Positions 34,754 through 47,257 of a stretch of 64,000 bases of DNA are shown piece after piece. Source of the DNA: Urophycis tenuis (lineage: Eukaryota > Chordata > Actinopteri > Gadiformes > Phycidae); assembly GCA_036785325.1 (NCBI GenBank), contig JAXIVH010000024.1:2773340-2837339 (forward strand). The letters are read 5' to 3'. The notes under the pieces are model-generated. The model did no database searches and was not told the origin of the DNA. It saw only the letters and a program-made list of their open reading frames with translations. A program made the position numbers and the translations under genes. Position 1 is the stretch's first letter. The number at the start of each line of letters is the position of its first letter.

Positions 34754-36659
34754 GAGAGGGGGGTTGCAGTATTTAATTGCATACTGTGTCCATGGATATT
34801 AGCATTTGCTTTAGCTTCCTTATTTACAGACCAACATGGAGTGGGCCATGTATTCATGTGCCAGTGTTTTTGTTTAGGGTGTTTGTGCTTGCAGGTGTGT
34901 ATTTTCAAAGTGCTTAACGCATGTTTAATTTTTTTTTTGTGTATGAACTCACAAAAGGGTTTAATTACTGTATTTCAATAGCAACTATTTTTTTTCTCTC
35001 TGTCTGCCCCTTTTTAATGAATTTGAAATCAAAATCATACACAGTTACATACACTACATCTCCTAGTCTACAGACACTTGATTCAGTAAATATTTTTCCA
35101 CTCTTTATTCATGTATATTCACATATCCCATGATAAACCCTCCATTTATTTTGAAGCCTGTATGTATCTCGGGCATTAGTTCAAAAAGGTTGAAATTACC
35201 ATTTTATATTTTGGCGGTGAATGTTTTTTTTTTTACATCAATTAGTCTGGCCCGATGTTCATCTGGCCTTCTATGAGACGAGGATAACATATCCTGAGGT
35301 ATGACATGAATTTGACGCCTCTTTACACTCAGATCTGGCGACATTAACGCCGAGCGGTTTCAAACTAATCAAAGCCTGTTCCAAGCTTCATTCAGTCTTT
35401 GCCCTTTATTTGGCGTCATATCGTTTTCCTTCCTGTTGTGATTAATAGTGTTTAGCGGTAGGACGATCCAGGTAGAAACGCATCATTAGATCTCATTTGT
35501 GTTGCAGGATCTCTGTGTGGCACGCAGCTCATTTTCCATGCTGTCAGTGTGCGCTTAGTGTTGTCACAGTGCCAAGACTATGAATTTGATGCGACACCTG
35601 GCCAAATATCTCGATACCGATGCTGAAAGGATACCACAGCAAACGTCTTAAGCGTCAGGAGCACAGCCCTCCACCCAAGAAGTGCATTGAGTCGTTTGTG
35701 GTCAGACTCAATCTATTGACTACTGTAGTGTGCTGGTGAATATTCCCGGGCTCATCATGGAGTGCAACACTTATAGTTCATTTTATTTATGTTTATTGCT
35801 TTCATGCTAAATTTAATTTCAGTTTTTGTGCTTGTTTCTCGATAAATTCGGTGTGTTTTTGACCATGAATACATTCATAATTTAAATATTGTAAATAGAT
35901 CACGGTTATGTTATTCAGGCTTTTTTTTTTTTTAGTATGCAGTAATCTGTTGTCCCCTATCCTCTTTATACATTTGCAACCAGATGACGACATAATTTTT
36001 CCTTTGTGGTCTTGATACTCAAAGAGGTTTGGCAAACTCTTTACACTTTTTTCACAAGTGTTTAGTTTCTTTGTAATAAATGATGAGAAACGTCAATCAT
36101 AATGTGCTTTACACAACAGTAGTCATTTGACACCACAATGTGGTACTCTACGCCCACCACATGTGGCAGGGGAGGACATGGTGGTGAGAGGAATGTCCAA
36201 GGAATTGCCCAAAAAAAGATGAAGAGCTTTCCAGTCAAGCGCGTCTTGAAAATTATATATTTTTACAAGTCTGTTTTCCCGCCAGGACGACTTCTGATCA
36301 TATCAAGCAACAAACACTGTCACATCGTTCAGTGTTGAACTTTTTTTTTTAATAGATAGGCCTATTTTCCTCTTTGTTTGGTGAATGGAATAATGGGCAG
36401 GAAGCAAAGCGCCTCATTCAAAGACTACTATCAGTTTATATCATGGTCATGTAGTTATATTCACATTTTTAGTGGAGTAACTCGCAGCAATGCCTCTGGT
36501 TCTCCCATGAAAGCATGTATGTGAGAGAAAAAACACAACTTGGCATTCCCGCTATGGCTGCATGGAGGGGAAACAATGCGCTGCACATACACGCACAAAC
36601 ACGCACTGTCCTCACTCATGGGAAATATGGCTCAGCACACTATCGTTCTTAAAGCATGG
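34751..36659. other. No gene seen
   Basis: Unique sequence. The part at 35230-35480 is non-repetitive, with CATCAATTAG, ACATTAACGCC and GTGATTAATAG motifs, and looks like possible conserved non-coding DNA, but there is no direct evidence. Confidence 0.5.
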
Positions 36660-36754
36660 GGTACAGCATGTAGTGTTGTGTGGTAGATACCGATACTGGA
36701 ACGGTGTTACCGTTCCAGTATCGGTATCTACCACACAACACTACATGCTGTACC
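36660..36754. repeat. Perfect palindrome, 46-base arms with 3-base loop
   Basis: Bases 36660-36705 and 36709-36754 are exact reverse complements, separated only by GTT. The arms begin GGTACAGCATGTAGTGTTGT and end CGATACTGGAACGGT. Transcribed, this would fold into a 46-base-pair hairpin without a bulge. It is far more perfect than a typical microRNA precursor. The likeliest readings are a fold-back MITE, a recent template-switch duplication, or an assembly or sequencing hairpin artefact. The flanks (CATGGG on the left, AATGGT on the right) share only a weak ATGG. Confidence 0.95.
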
Positions 36755-38630
36755 AATGGTGAGCTCTCACCACGGGGGGCTGTGTGTATGTGTTGAGGCG
36801 GCACTTTACTTCCTTGGCAAAGTATAAATAACCTTCAACAGAGAAACATCTGAACATCCATGCGCACATCCACCTTCATATACACAAGGGCACATGCAGG
36901 CACACACAGGTGTAGACATGGGTATACTCTACTAGCATGTGCAAATGCGCACACATACACACACACACACGTCATCATAACCCTCTCTCTTTTGTCCAAC
37001 TGCCCACATACACATTCACCTGCATTTATTTTAGACATGAGAACACTTTGAGTTTGATTTAGTTTAAGACCCAAGCCAGTGTGTGTCATCTGGAGCGATG
37101 CCCTGTGTTGTGGAGTCCAGGTTGCATCCTATTGCATGTTGCTATTTTCCATCAGACCAGCCAGATCCACCAACATTGATGTCTATTGCAATAAATATCA
37201 GGATATGTTTCTTTAACATTCATAACATTCTTTCTGTTAAAAAACTTGAAGCAGTTTGCTCATCTAAATTAAGACTTCACTTCTTAAAACTGTCATCAGA
37301 TTTGTGATTAATAATGGATAGACGGTAAACGATATTGATATATCGCTGCCAAGACAGAAGGACAATAATACGACCTCAGAAGAACAAATAAAATATTACC
37401 CTTCACAACACTGTCTGGCTGGCGAGGTGTTGACGGTGTTATTGAGCAAGCTACCAGACTGTCCACTCCCATTTCCTTCCTCGGTGAGATGAAGAAATTA
37501 ATCATATTTTTCTATTTTTCTTTTATATAAGTTTCCACTATTTTCCAAATGAGTGCCCACACAAAATGGCTGAAGCCAAGCAAGTCCTTCTGGCGATGGA
37601 GCGGGAAAACGAGATATTTCACGCATTGAAAAGTTTGCGACGGTGTTTGAATGCACCATATGTCCTTGATGTTTCCTGTGACCTGGGTTCATCAGGAGAA
37701 GAGCTAGGAACCTGTAGAGTGGAAAACGCCAGATGGAATTGTTGCCACCAGCCTGTTGCTTGTTCAGGATATCAGGGGTCATTAATCACTGTTTGGACAC
37801 TGAAAGCACAGATGATGGATAGATGAATTGGTTCCCTGAAGTATAGCATTGATCTTTCACTGGTTCCAACGTATTGTCTTTAAATGCACATATTGGAGGC
37901 TGTAGGTGTAGATCAATCATAAATGGCAAATGAACAATGAGTTTGGTATCATCAGAGGGCTTGAAGGGTTCAGTCAAGGAATAAGATCAGTGCTTTAGAT
38001 TAGTTATCAGATTGTTCTGATTAGATCAGACTATAGACAAGCAATCTAAATGGTATACCCTCTCTCTGGGCATCTTGCTCAAGGATACCTACAGGCAGAG
38101 TTGTGGGGGTCAAACCAGAATATTTCTGCCGGGAGTCCAACACCATATTTCCACTGCGCTAATCTGCTCTGCACATTCAATTCGGAGCAGATTGGCCGTC
38201 GTATATGTTGCAGATAATTGCCGGGTATCCACATTTGTGGCTAGTAGCTATACCAAGTTTGAGTTACTTTAAATTAAGCCGTCACCATCTCGGGCTAAAA
38301 ACACGAGGCATGATTTAACCGGCTCTGAATTCCTCAGATTACGTACAAGTCATTTAACATCAAAGCAGACTGAGACTGACCCAGGATGGAGCCGTCTCTG
38401 GGGTAACTCGCACCAAAAATGAGTAATTAAACTCTCCACACACTGCGAGGGATGGACTCACAGGCTGTGTGGAGGTGTGGTAAACACACAGGCAGCGTGG
38501 AAGTGGTTTCTTGGCATGTGTGTGATTGAAAACACTGTTATTTAGCATATTTCTTCGTGCTTGTAACCACAGAGCATTTGTGCCGTTTCAAAATCAGCTC
38601 AGCTAAGTTCAGTGTCGATGCAAGTCTTGA
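36755..38630. other. No gene seen; SINE fragment near 38.06-38.13 kb
   Basis: Unique sequence. CATCTTGCTCAAGGATACCT and GTTGTGGGGGTCAAACCAGA are a minus-oriented piece of a SINE body and B box. The 86-codon + frame at 37566-37826 starts with a plausible MAEAKQVLLAMEREN but lacks splice or family support. Confidence 0.45.
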
Positions 38631-38672
38631 TGTGTGTGTGTGTGTGTGTTTATGTGTGTGTGTGTGTGTGTC
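38631..38672. repeat. (TG)n microsatellite
   Basis: Short TG repeat with one TTTA interruption. Confidence 0.9.
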
Positions 38673-39499
38673 AGGTGTGTGTATGTTTTTTATATAGTCA
38701 TATACGCAATATATAGTATCCTATTCATTTCATATTTTCATTTTCTATTAAACAGTATGGGTTAAATACATTTAAGATCAGGCCAATGAACTAAGATAAA
38801 AGCACCTTATTTTAGTGTCTTTAAGGAGCAGTGAAACAAATAATTTTTGTTACATGGATATATTTACTATGTGAAGGGATTAGCATTGTTAAGATTTGAA
38901 AAATACCGCTGCTCTTAGCAATGCTGCCTATCAATTTAGCACTAGTAAATGGTACTTTTAAGGGTACTCTTAAGGGTTAATTCAGAATAAAAGACAAACT
39001 AAGCAGAACAAGACATGCTTTATTTTTCTCATGTCAACTTTCTTCATTGGCAACAGCTTACAATGCTTTGAATAAGTAACTAACTTCACCAGTACTTCTG
39101 AAGGAAGATCAGCATCTGCCTATTTTTTCCTTGTCTACCAATCATCCAGAACAGCGTGTTTGTTCTTTGCTCGCCCTTGAACAGTAGCCCAAGCTTTAAT
39201 AGTAGCCCATCATAGCAATGTCATAGAACTCTGCACAACCCACCTTAATAAAACACTGTCTACAGCTACTTTAAAAACGTATCACCAAGGTGGCGTTGGT
39301 GGTCGTACCCATTGGGGATATCGTGTCCCCTCTCCTCCAAAGAACTCTGATCCTTAAAACAGTGTCATCCCATGGTGTCCGACTTGAAGCTGAAACGGGG
39401 GGGTCACTTACACTTGAAGAATCACATCAATCATCAACACTGGATATTTACCAAGAAGCTGTACTCTAGTGCAGACAGTGCTATCATGAATTCTTAACA

Positions 39500-39500
<1 letters not shown>
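38673..39500. other. No gene seen
   Basis: AT-rich unique sequence with no retained frame or repeat-family signature. Confidence 0.5.

Positions 39501-39546
<46 letters not shown>
39501..39546. repeat. (TTA)15 microsatellite
   Basis: About 46 bases of pure TTA trinucleotide repeat. Confidence 0.95.
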
Positions 39547-39547
<1 letters not shown>

Positions 39548-42404
39548 AAATAATAAGCAATATTAATCTATTTCAATACTACTTTTCAAGTTGCAGTGCA
39601 AAAGACAAAAACTGTTTTAAGTACAGTGTTCTTTTTTAATTTCCCTGGAAGAACAAAGTGGGATCCATCCCCCCATCCATCTCTCCTCCTGCTCCAGCCG
39701 CCTTGTGGTCCACTCCTCAGCTCACACGTTGTGTCCTGGTCCTTTGTGCCAAACCCCTGTGTTCAGGTTCTGCTTATTTTCCGCGTTCCACTCTGTGTAG
39801 TTCAGGGTCCGACCTCTCGTGCTGCTCTACAAAATGTCCCTTGTTGACCTTGTCACCCAGAGCAAGTATTTTGTGGAGGCAGAACAGCCCATGTGTACGG
39901 GCTACATCACTAGAACACAAACACAGACCTACATTACACACGTTGAAACGCGACTGAGTTTTCTATTAAATGGTTGGCCAGGCAGGATGGGGGTACCTCC
40001 CGAAATAGTTTCCCCCGAAGAATGCTGCAGCCCTTCACGGCAGTTCCCCCGCTACTTCAAACATGATCTTTTAAAGGTAGTTCCCAGGAATAGCTTGTGT
40101 GCACAAAGAACAGACAAAGACAGAGTACAAGTGTAAAAATACCCCTGGGAGGAGGCTGGTTTAAATAAATGTACATTGCTCTAGCTCGACAGTCCTGTCA
40201 CGTTACAAAACTCTTCATATAATTCCTCCAGGGTCTCTGCTTTGTATGCAGGTAATTACATGGCCTTATTTCTGTATTTATGAAGCTGGTAAACAGCTAT
40301 GAGGCTAAATACCTCTCGGTGGGTGATAAATAACAAGTGTAGATGTCGGTTTTTGGAGAAAAAAGCAGACGTCCTTTGAAGTGTTAAAGCTTCAGGCTAC
40401 GTCTTCCTCACATCTGCATGTCAGGACGCTATTGTAGCAGCCAAATGTACTGGGTTCGATCCCCTACCTGTTTATCTGCATTCATTGTGTTAAATAAAGC
40501 AAGTTCAATGAAAACATTTTAATACAAGGAGAGAGAATCGCTTATGTACATTTGGTTACCAATTCAATAGCATGCCTGATGATGATTTAACGATAAATGT
40601 TGAACAGTGTCCAAGCGCTGGTTGGTTTGCGTGGGTCGTTGCACTTTATGGGGGAATACAACCTCGATATATTTACACACCAAGCTTTTAAATGCCTGGT
40701 ATGCAAATGTATGGGTAACATTCCACTCATATTTGATTTGACACCGCAGGATTTGTATGTTGCAAGTGCCATGAAAATGATTGATGGATTTAATTGAATC
40801 AAAATTATGCAACCTTTTTAAAGGACTTAGAAAGATGGCAGCACCCCCCTCCTAATCCAATGCAGTGCATTTTGTATGTGTTTTTTTTTTCAGGCCCAAT
40901 AATCTCCTGTGCCCTTATCTCTGTTTCCTCTCTCTGAACGATGATGCTAAACTTCAACATATTCTACAGGCATGTCCTGCTAATGCAATTCTAGAGCATT
41001 CAGTAGTCTGCGCTGGGTTCCAAGTTCCAGTAACGCTGAGTCAAAACAGGGTCGGTTCTGCATAAACGGAACTCAATGTGTGGCAACATCCCTCAGATTC
41101 AATTCAGCTTTGCCCCATCAAGGTAAAGATGCACCTGCATAAATAAAGATTCTTTAGATGTGGACTTGACTCTCTGCAGAGTTGAGCCGTTGAAAGGGTT
41201 TTGTTATGGACAGGTGGTACTGTTGCAGGTGATGGGGTACAAGAAGGAATTAGTGAAACAAGAGGCATCACCTATCCACTTTGGAGAGAGAGAGAGGGTG
41301 TGCGGGCGAGGGAGACTTTAAGAGCACTGCACCCTCAGCCAATCTGATTCCTTGTCCTCTTGAATTGCCTTTTAACAAGGCGCTCGGCACACAAAATAAG
41401 ACCGAAAGCCCTGCTACAGCAAATTACAGCGAACAGCAAACAAATCTAATATTCATTTCACACCTACCCTCCTTTTCAGCCGCAATACAATCAATAGGAA
41501 GTTGCTCAGCCAAACCCCCTCCAAGGTTCCTCCCCCCACACTTCGCTTCACTAAAATCACAGGTTGCGACCAGAGCTCACTGACTTCACACTCCATACCC
41601 CACCGTGGAGACGCGACACCGATCTGAAGATAAGCAGATGCAAAACTGAACCATTACTTATTGTCAGAGGTTTTTTTTTATTTCTTTATTTTCTTCTTTG
41701 TCAACAGTCCCAGATGAAACCACACAATGGGACGTAGGGATGTTAATCTCCTGCTCAATGGTAGATAAGATCACGCCTTCTGCGGTGTAGACTTTGCTTT
41801 TCTACAAAACACATTTATACAAAACATCCTTAAGCCTGTTAATTCAGGAGAGGTTAAACTTGTGATTACTTCCAACGGCCTTTTCTGAAAACAACAGTTT
41901 AGGAAATGCTAGAAGGCAGCTCTGCTGGTAGGTAACATTTCCCATCACCTGGGATGTGGGCAAAATTTAAAGCATGGAAGTGCTGACACCTTACCCCGGT
42001 GTTGTATCTCCCTCACACCATGTCAATGGGTGTTGTTTACAGTCGGCCTTCCTGTTGCCCTCGACATGTCTGAAATCTGAATAAGGGGCTTATTTACAGC
42101 CAACACAAAGGGTTTGTTTAACCATCACCACGACGACTGAGCTGAAACTCAACCTGAGTCAGAGTTGTGTGTCCATCACTCCTCAGTACATTGGGCTTTG
42201 GTCCAGCTACAAATCACGTACAATTACGAAACCTTACTTTGTTTGTATAAAAATGTCAACATGGCTCACATGCTATTGATGCCGTAATCAATCCAACTAT
42301 GATGCTTTCACACGATTACACGTGTTGAAATGTTCTATGGCTGTGCTGGCGCCCGTGCAGCACGGGTGCGTCCGTGCTGTGGCTACATAAACGGGGTAGA
42401 TAAA
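39547..42404. other. No gene called in 2.9 kb
   Basis: Short frames of 83-105 codons at 39.60-40.14 and 41.28-41.58 kb overlap and lack motifs. The part at 40190-40345 (CAGGTAATTACATGGCC, ATTTATGAAGCTGG, GGTGATAAATAAC) has the texture of conserved non-coding sequence: unique, homeodomain-type TAATTA and no repeat. This is not demonstrable from one genome. Confidence 0.45.
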
Positions 42405-42860
42405 AGAAGGATGGGGAGAGAGGTGTGGAGAAGGAGAGGCAGAGGACAAGAATTACAAAGAATCAAGTGTGAAGGTGAAGGGGAAAAAAAGTGATTACAA
42501 GAGGGGAGGAAGAGGATGGGCAGCATAGTGGGGATGGGGGGAGGGGGATTTAGAGATGGACAGGGGGCTGCTGAGGCAAGAGAGGAACTGAGGAAGGTGA
42601 GATGACGGACACAGGATTATACAGGAGCAAAGATGGTAGATGAAAGAGAAATGAATAAAGAACAAATTATAGCGGGTGAGTAAAAGATGGAAGGAAGAGA
42701 TTTAGAGGGTTAAGGGGAGAGATGGCGCATTGGGGTTAACATTTGATATAAAAGGCTTCCATGGCTATCTACCTTCTCCCAGGGTGGAGGGGAGGAGGGG
42801 GTGTCTGGTAGGTTGATAGATGGGAGGAGTTGGGGAAAAACACTAGGATGGGAGGATGAA
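42405..42860. repeat. Purine-rich low-complexity block
   Basis: About 450 bases with strong A+G excess on the + strand (GGGGAGAGAGG, GGAGGAAGAGGATGG, GGGGATGGGGGGAGGGGG). It is not a tandem repeat. It is the strand mirror of the C+T-rich block at 18.3-18.8 kb. Confidence 0.65.
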
Positions 42861-43029
42861 AAATGAGTGAAATGAGTGAATGTCAGAATGTGTGATGGAT
42901 AGATGGATGTACAAGAGAGAAGGAACTATGTGACTGTATAATAGCCACTCCTGCTGTATGAGCTCAACATTTCCCCACACTTGGCTAAACAACAAAAACA
43001 CCCGAACGGACCAGAAAGCTAAAAAGCTG

Positions 43030-43043
43030 ACACACACGCACAT

Positions 43044-43079
<36 letters not shown>
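43030..43079. repeat. (CA)n microsatellite
   Basis: CA repeat with early G and T interruptions. Confidence 0.95.
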
Positions 43080-43082
<3 letters not shown>

Positions 43083-43334
43083 ACAAAGATAGGCAGTGGA
43101 ACTGCTGACCTTTGGTTTGTTGTACAAATGTGCGGTGAGTCGCTGTGAGAAAGAGCTCCCTTTCAAAGGCCCTGCTTGAGACATCAGTGGGAGGTCTGTG
43201 TTCGATACAAGCCAGCGTGGCTGACCTTTGGCTAAGGGCCTCTGACAGCACGGCTTCCATCACCGCGGCGATCCTGCGAAGTTCAGCCTGCTAAACGGAA
43301 GTTGGCAGCATCACGACATAGCAGAGGCCGTCCC

Positions 43335-43555
43335 ACCAGGCACCGCGCTGTACTGCACGTACAGAGAACATGTAGGATCTACCCGGCAACACATCCCGTA
43401 AAACCAGGAAGCACAGTTCACACAAACAGGAAGTGTAGCACGTACGACCAGGAGGTACAGCTCATAATGCCAACAAGTGTGGAGCACACAACCAGGAACA
43501 TCACAGTATACAGACGGAATCCACTGATACACATCCGGCAGGGGAAACTTTGTCC
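43335..43555. repeat. Decayed 22-bp tandem array
   Basis: Units recur at exactly 22-base spacing: ACCAGG/AACAGG/ACCAGG/GCCAAC/ACCAGG at 43403, 43425, 43447, 43469 and 43491. Weaker copies continue to both sides (43381, 43359 and 43513). The consensus is close to ACCAGGAAGTACAGCTCACACA. About ten copies in total, all diverged, so it is an old minisatellite. Because 22 is not a multiple of three, the 103-codon frame across it is not a repeat protein. Confidence 0.75.
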
Positions 43556-43559
43556 TTCA

Positions 43560-45190
43560 TCATTGTTTGCCTCTGCTGTGACATTTTCCTCAGATGTTGC
43601 TCCTTCTCCTTGAGGTTGATCTTTTTGCTTATCTTACTTGGCGTGGATGTTCTTGATCTTTGCGTCGACTGTTGATACAAAAAAACCCACCCTTTGCTTT
43701 TATGTTAACATACAGCATGCACACAAAAGCACTCAAATACTATTTGATAGAATGTCAAATCATCAAAAGGCTTCTGTTCCCCGAGTCTTCGTGATGACGT
43801 TCATACTCATGTATACATCGCTGTTCTGTCCTGCCTGCTCTCTCTTGCTATGTTAGCCGGTTAATTGATGACGGATCAGCTGAGGTTGGCAAACATTTCG
43901 TTCACACGATACATCATGTTCACATTATTGAGAACCCCAGATCTGTTACTTTTGATAACTTTTGGAATCACTGACGCAGAACAATAAATGTTTTCATTGG
44001 CGTAGTTGTATAATGTGCATTGTTTGGCATTCGCTTATACTTTCATTAGCAGCAATATGGGTTTGTCCCCAGCTGTGGTTTGGATGAAGATAATTACTAC
44101 TATATCCCTACTTGCTACTGAAAATATTATTTTTCTCATTTTCCTTGGACAACTGTAACATTTTTGGCCTACCTAAGTGCATTTTCTGCAGGGGTTTTAC
44201 GCACATTTGCCTGCCTTTCAAAACTTCCATTGGGCCGAGTGCATACATAAGGCTGTGGTTCTGTAGGCACGGCCTTGTGAGTCTTCCGTCTGCTGGTTCT
44301 TCACTGCCAACAGAGTCGGAGCAGAGCCAGTAAACCAAATTAAAGTCGTCAGCCCACCAGCTGTAGGATGCAAACGTGATATCTTAGACAATTCACAGAT
44401 GGGAGAGAGCTACAAAACAGCAAGCCGAGTCAAGTCAGGGTTGTGAACACGCTTAACATGCACACACACGCTCACCTAAACTGTTCATCCCTTCTGATGG
44501 CCTCTTGTTTGGCTGTTGTGGTGTACAGCGGTTCAGTGGGGAGACTGCTCATAGATAATATTGTGTGTATGTGGATAGCAATGGGTAAGGCTCCTGAGTA
44601 AAATATATCCATGCTATTAACCAATATTTTACAATGTAAGTGTTTTTTTATCTATTCATTTGGACAACTTTGTGTTGAATCACCAACTTTATGTTCCTAC
44701 CCAATGTCCCTTCTCATAAATACAAACAAGATTTCATGCAGTTATGAAGAGAAAATCAATTGTGTATAGTTTAATTATTATGAACATAAATAGTATGAGC
44801 ATTTCTGGTTGAAGTCCAGAGTTTTGTACAGTAATAGAAATGACGGGGGGTGTATACAAGTGGATGAGATATGATTTGTGAATTTGTGTCCAGTCATAAA
44901 GAATAGCTCTAGTTATGCTTAGACACGCATTGTTCTGATGAGCCATCAAGGTGAGATTATCATGATTAAATAACTCAACAGGCATAGGGACCGCTGGGTG
45001 TGTTGCATAGTCTCATCAGTGCAGGGCTGTTCAAAAAATCTGTTACAGTAATCCCAGTCTCTTTGAGGGATATGGATATGCTAAATATTATACAGGATCC
45101 AGCCAACTCCAGCCTGCGGTCACCTGCTACCTGTCATCCCACACTTTCCTGTCCATCCTCACTAACTTGTCCATCAAGGCAGAAATGCCC
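43560..45190. other. No gene seen
   Basis: Unique sequence with AT-rich parts. No splice-supported frame or repeat family recognised. Confidence 0.5.
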
Positions 45191-45193
45191 CCA

Positions 45194-45500
<307 letters not shown>

Positions 45501-45889
45501 CATTCTCCAGCCGACCGTCTCCCATTGTAGACACCAGAGAATTGAGACTCAGTGTATTAAACAAAGGATACCTAACCTCCAGCCCCCCTGAGCCTGGGGT
45601 GCCTTCCCCTGGTGTGATGGGCGCGGGCAGCCCCCCTGTCTGGCCCCCAGGAAGAGGGAGACAGCTGGGAAATTGTCTCGGCTAAATTACGGCTCGCCCG
45701 CCCCTAGTACTTTAGAGTCTGCAATATCAAGCTGTCCATGTGGAAGAGAAACGACCGGCAAATACCCACCTCTGTGCAGCGAAGAGCTTTTAACCCCCCC
45801 CCCACCCCCATGCTGGTGGTTCCTCCTACTAATGGTACGTTCTGAATGGGATGGATGAATGTTTACATGTCGGATTACAATTTTAGATG

Positions 45890-46105
45890 GCAAATGGACG
45901 GCATTTTGTACAGCACTTTTCTCATCCCTGGCCAATCAAAGGGCTTTACAATTAGTGCCTTGCATTCACAGGCACGTGGCCTCTCGTCGTTTGGTGCTGG
46001 CTCAGGGACGCCTCGACCCTCACCCAGGCTGGGCCCGGGATCGAACCTGACCACATAACCTGCTCTGCCTCCCGAAGCCACTGCTACCCCAGTGAACCTC
46101 CGTTC
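45890..46105 (-). mobile_element. tRNA-derived SINE of a second type
   Basis: On the minus strand GTAGCAGTGGCTTCGGGAGG and CAGGTTCGATCCCGGGCC form a tRNA-like head with a near-perfect B box. The 3' part reads AATTGTAAAGCCCTTTGATTG then GAAAAGTGCTGTACAAAATG and CCATTT, matching the common teleost tail that ends in AAAAGCGCTATATAAATGCA and GTCCATTT. This tail differs from that of the 12.99-kb SINE. Confidence 0.7.
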
Positions 46106-46109
46106 CATT

Positions 46110-47255
46110 TCTCTATGGGCAGCGTGCCCACCTGGTGGCTACTACAACCTTGCACCGACCGCAGGTTCGACCAGGTTCCAATGCACACATTCCTGTGTGT
46201 TTGCTATTCTGTCAATTGTCCCACACAAATCCCAGAAAAGGTCTATGTGTGTGTAAGAGATATCTTTATGTATGTATATATAGATATGATTGATTGACAA
46301 TATTGACTCTTGTGACTGTTTCTTCTATAATTGTAAAACTTAGTTTTTCTTCCTCTGTATATCTGAATTCCAGCAGGCAGACATTTGCAAATGGAGGTGC
46401 GCCAGGCGTGGATGGAGTGCTAGGTAGATGAAGAGGAGTCTGTTCTGGATCCTCTGGGGGAGTGGAGGAGGTGGAGACAGGGGAGGCGGGAGGGTGACGA
46501 GACGAGAGACGGCACTGGGGAGTGGAGGCTGTGACATGATAAAAATAGCTATCAGACCGGCTGTCACACAATGTTTGATGATAAACTGACAAATTGAGGA
46601 TAGTGGAACAAACAAATGTGCGTGTTTCTTGGTGTTTGTTTAGCACAGTTAAACAGGCCTGCATGACTCAAAGAACCCAGCCTGTAGTCGGGCTGCAAAA
46701 ATCACTATTTTCACTCAGTTGTCGGTTAATTGAATAATCAACGTATAATATTACATTTTGATCAACAAAGTAAATATGTTTGATAAAATAACATTTTTTA
46801 AAGTCTTGTGTAACGTATTACACATTATGTTATAATATACATGGCCGATATTTTCAATTGAATATACAGACCTTTAATCCTCTCTCCGTATGAAAGTAAA
46901 AATGCATGATACACTTAATTTTACCTTATGCGCCTCTTAATATTTTAACATTCTTCAGAGAAATATTAAATCAACACTCAAATGTTGATAATCAAGGCTA
47001 GGGCTTTTAATTACCGATAATCACCTGAAACCAAATTGATTTTAATGCCCTTAAACTTGAATCTAGCTTGCTTTGTCTGACAAGCAGCCAAAGAAAAACA
47101 GGCAAGCCACAGCCAAAATGTTGTAATCTGCAACAGAAAAGCAACCTCAAATTTGCATTTCTGAAGCTATTTACGCATTAAATGTATTTTAACCATATAA
47201 CTGCCAAACGTTTTCTGCTGATCCACTATTGACTTGGGTTCAATTGATCAATGTG
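46110..47255. other. No gene called; degraded DNA-transposon-like ends
   Basis: GGGCTGCAAAAATCACTATTT and TCGGTTAATTGAATAATCAAC near 46690-46742 resemble the terminal sequence of a common teleost element (GGGCTGCAACTAACGATTATT type). GCTAGGGCTTTTAATTACCG (about 46999) is a second, unpaired candidate. The minus frame at 46266-46664 is Ser/Thr/Pro-rich and has an acceptor-like CACAG but no donor. Confidence 0.35.
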
Positions 47256-47257
47256 GG

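Noticed and set aside
36660..36754. MicroRNA gene
   Set aside because: The hairpin has no bulges and a 3-base loop, unlike a Drosha substrate; kept as a palindrome only.
37566..37826. 86-codon + frame starting MAEAKQVLLAMEREN
   Set aside because: Starts like a real protein but has no splice borders, promoter or domain, and loses coding texture after about 40 codons.
46266..46664. Minus-strand Ser/Thr/Pro-rich frame with a CACAG acceptor
   Set aside because: No donor before the frame becomes low-complexity. Sense-strand G+A richness explains the composition.
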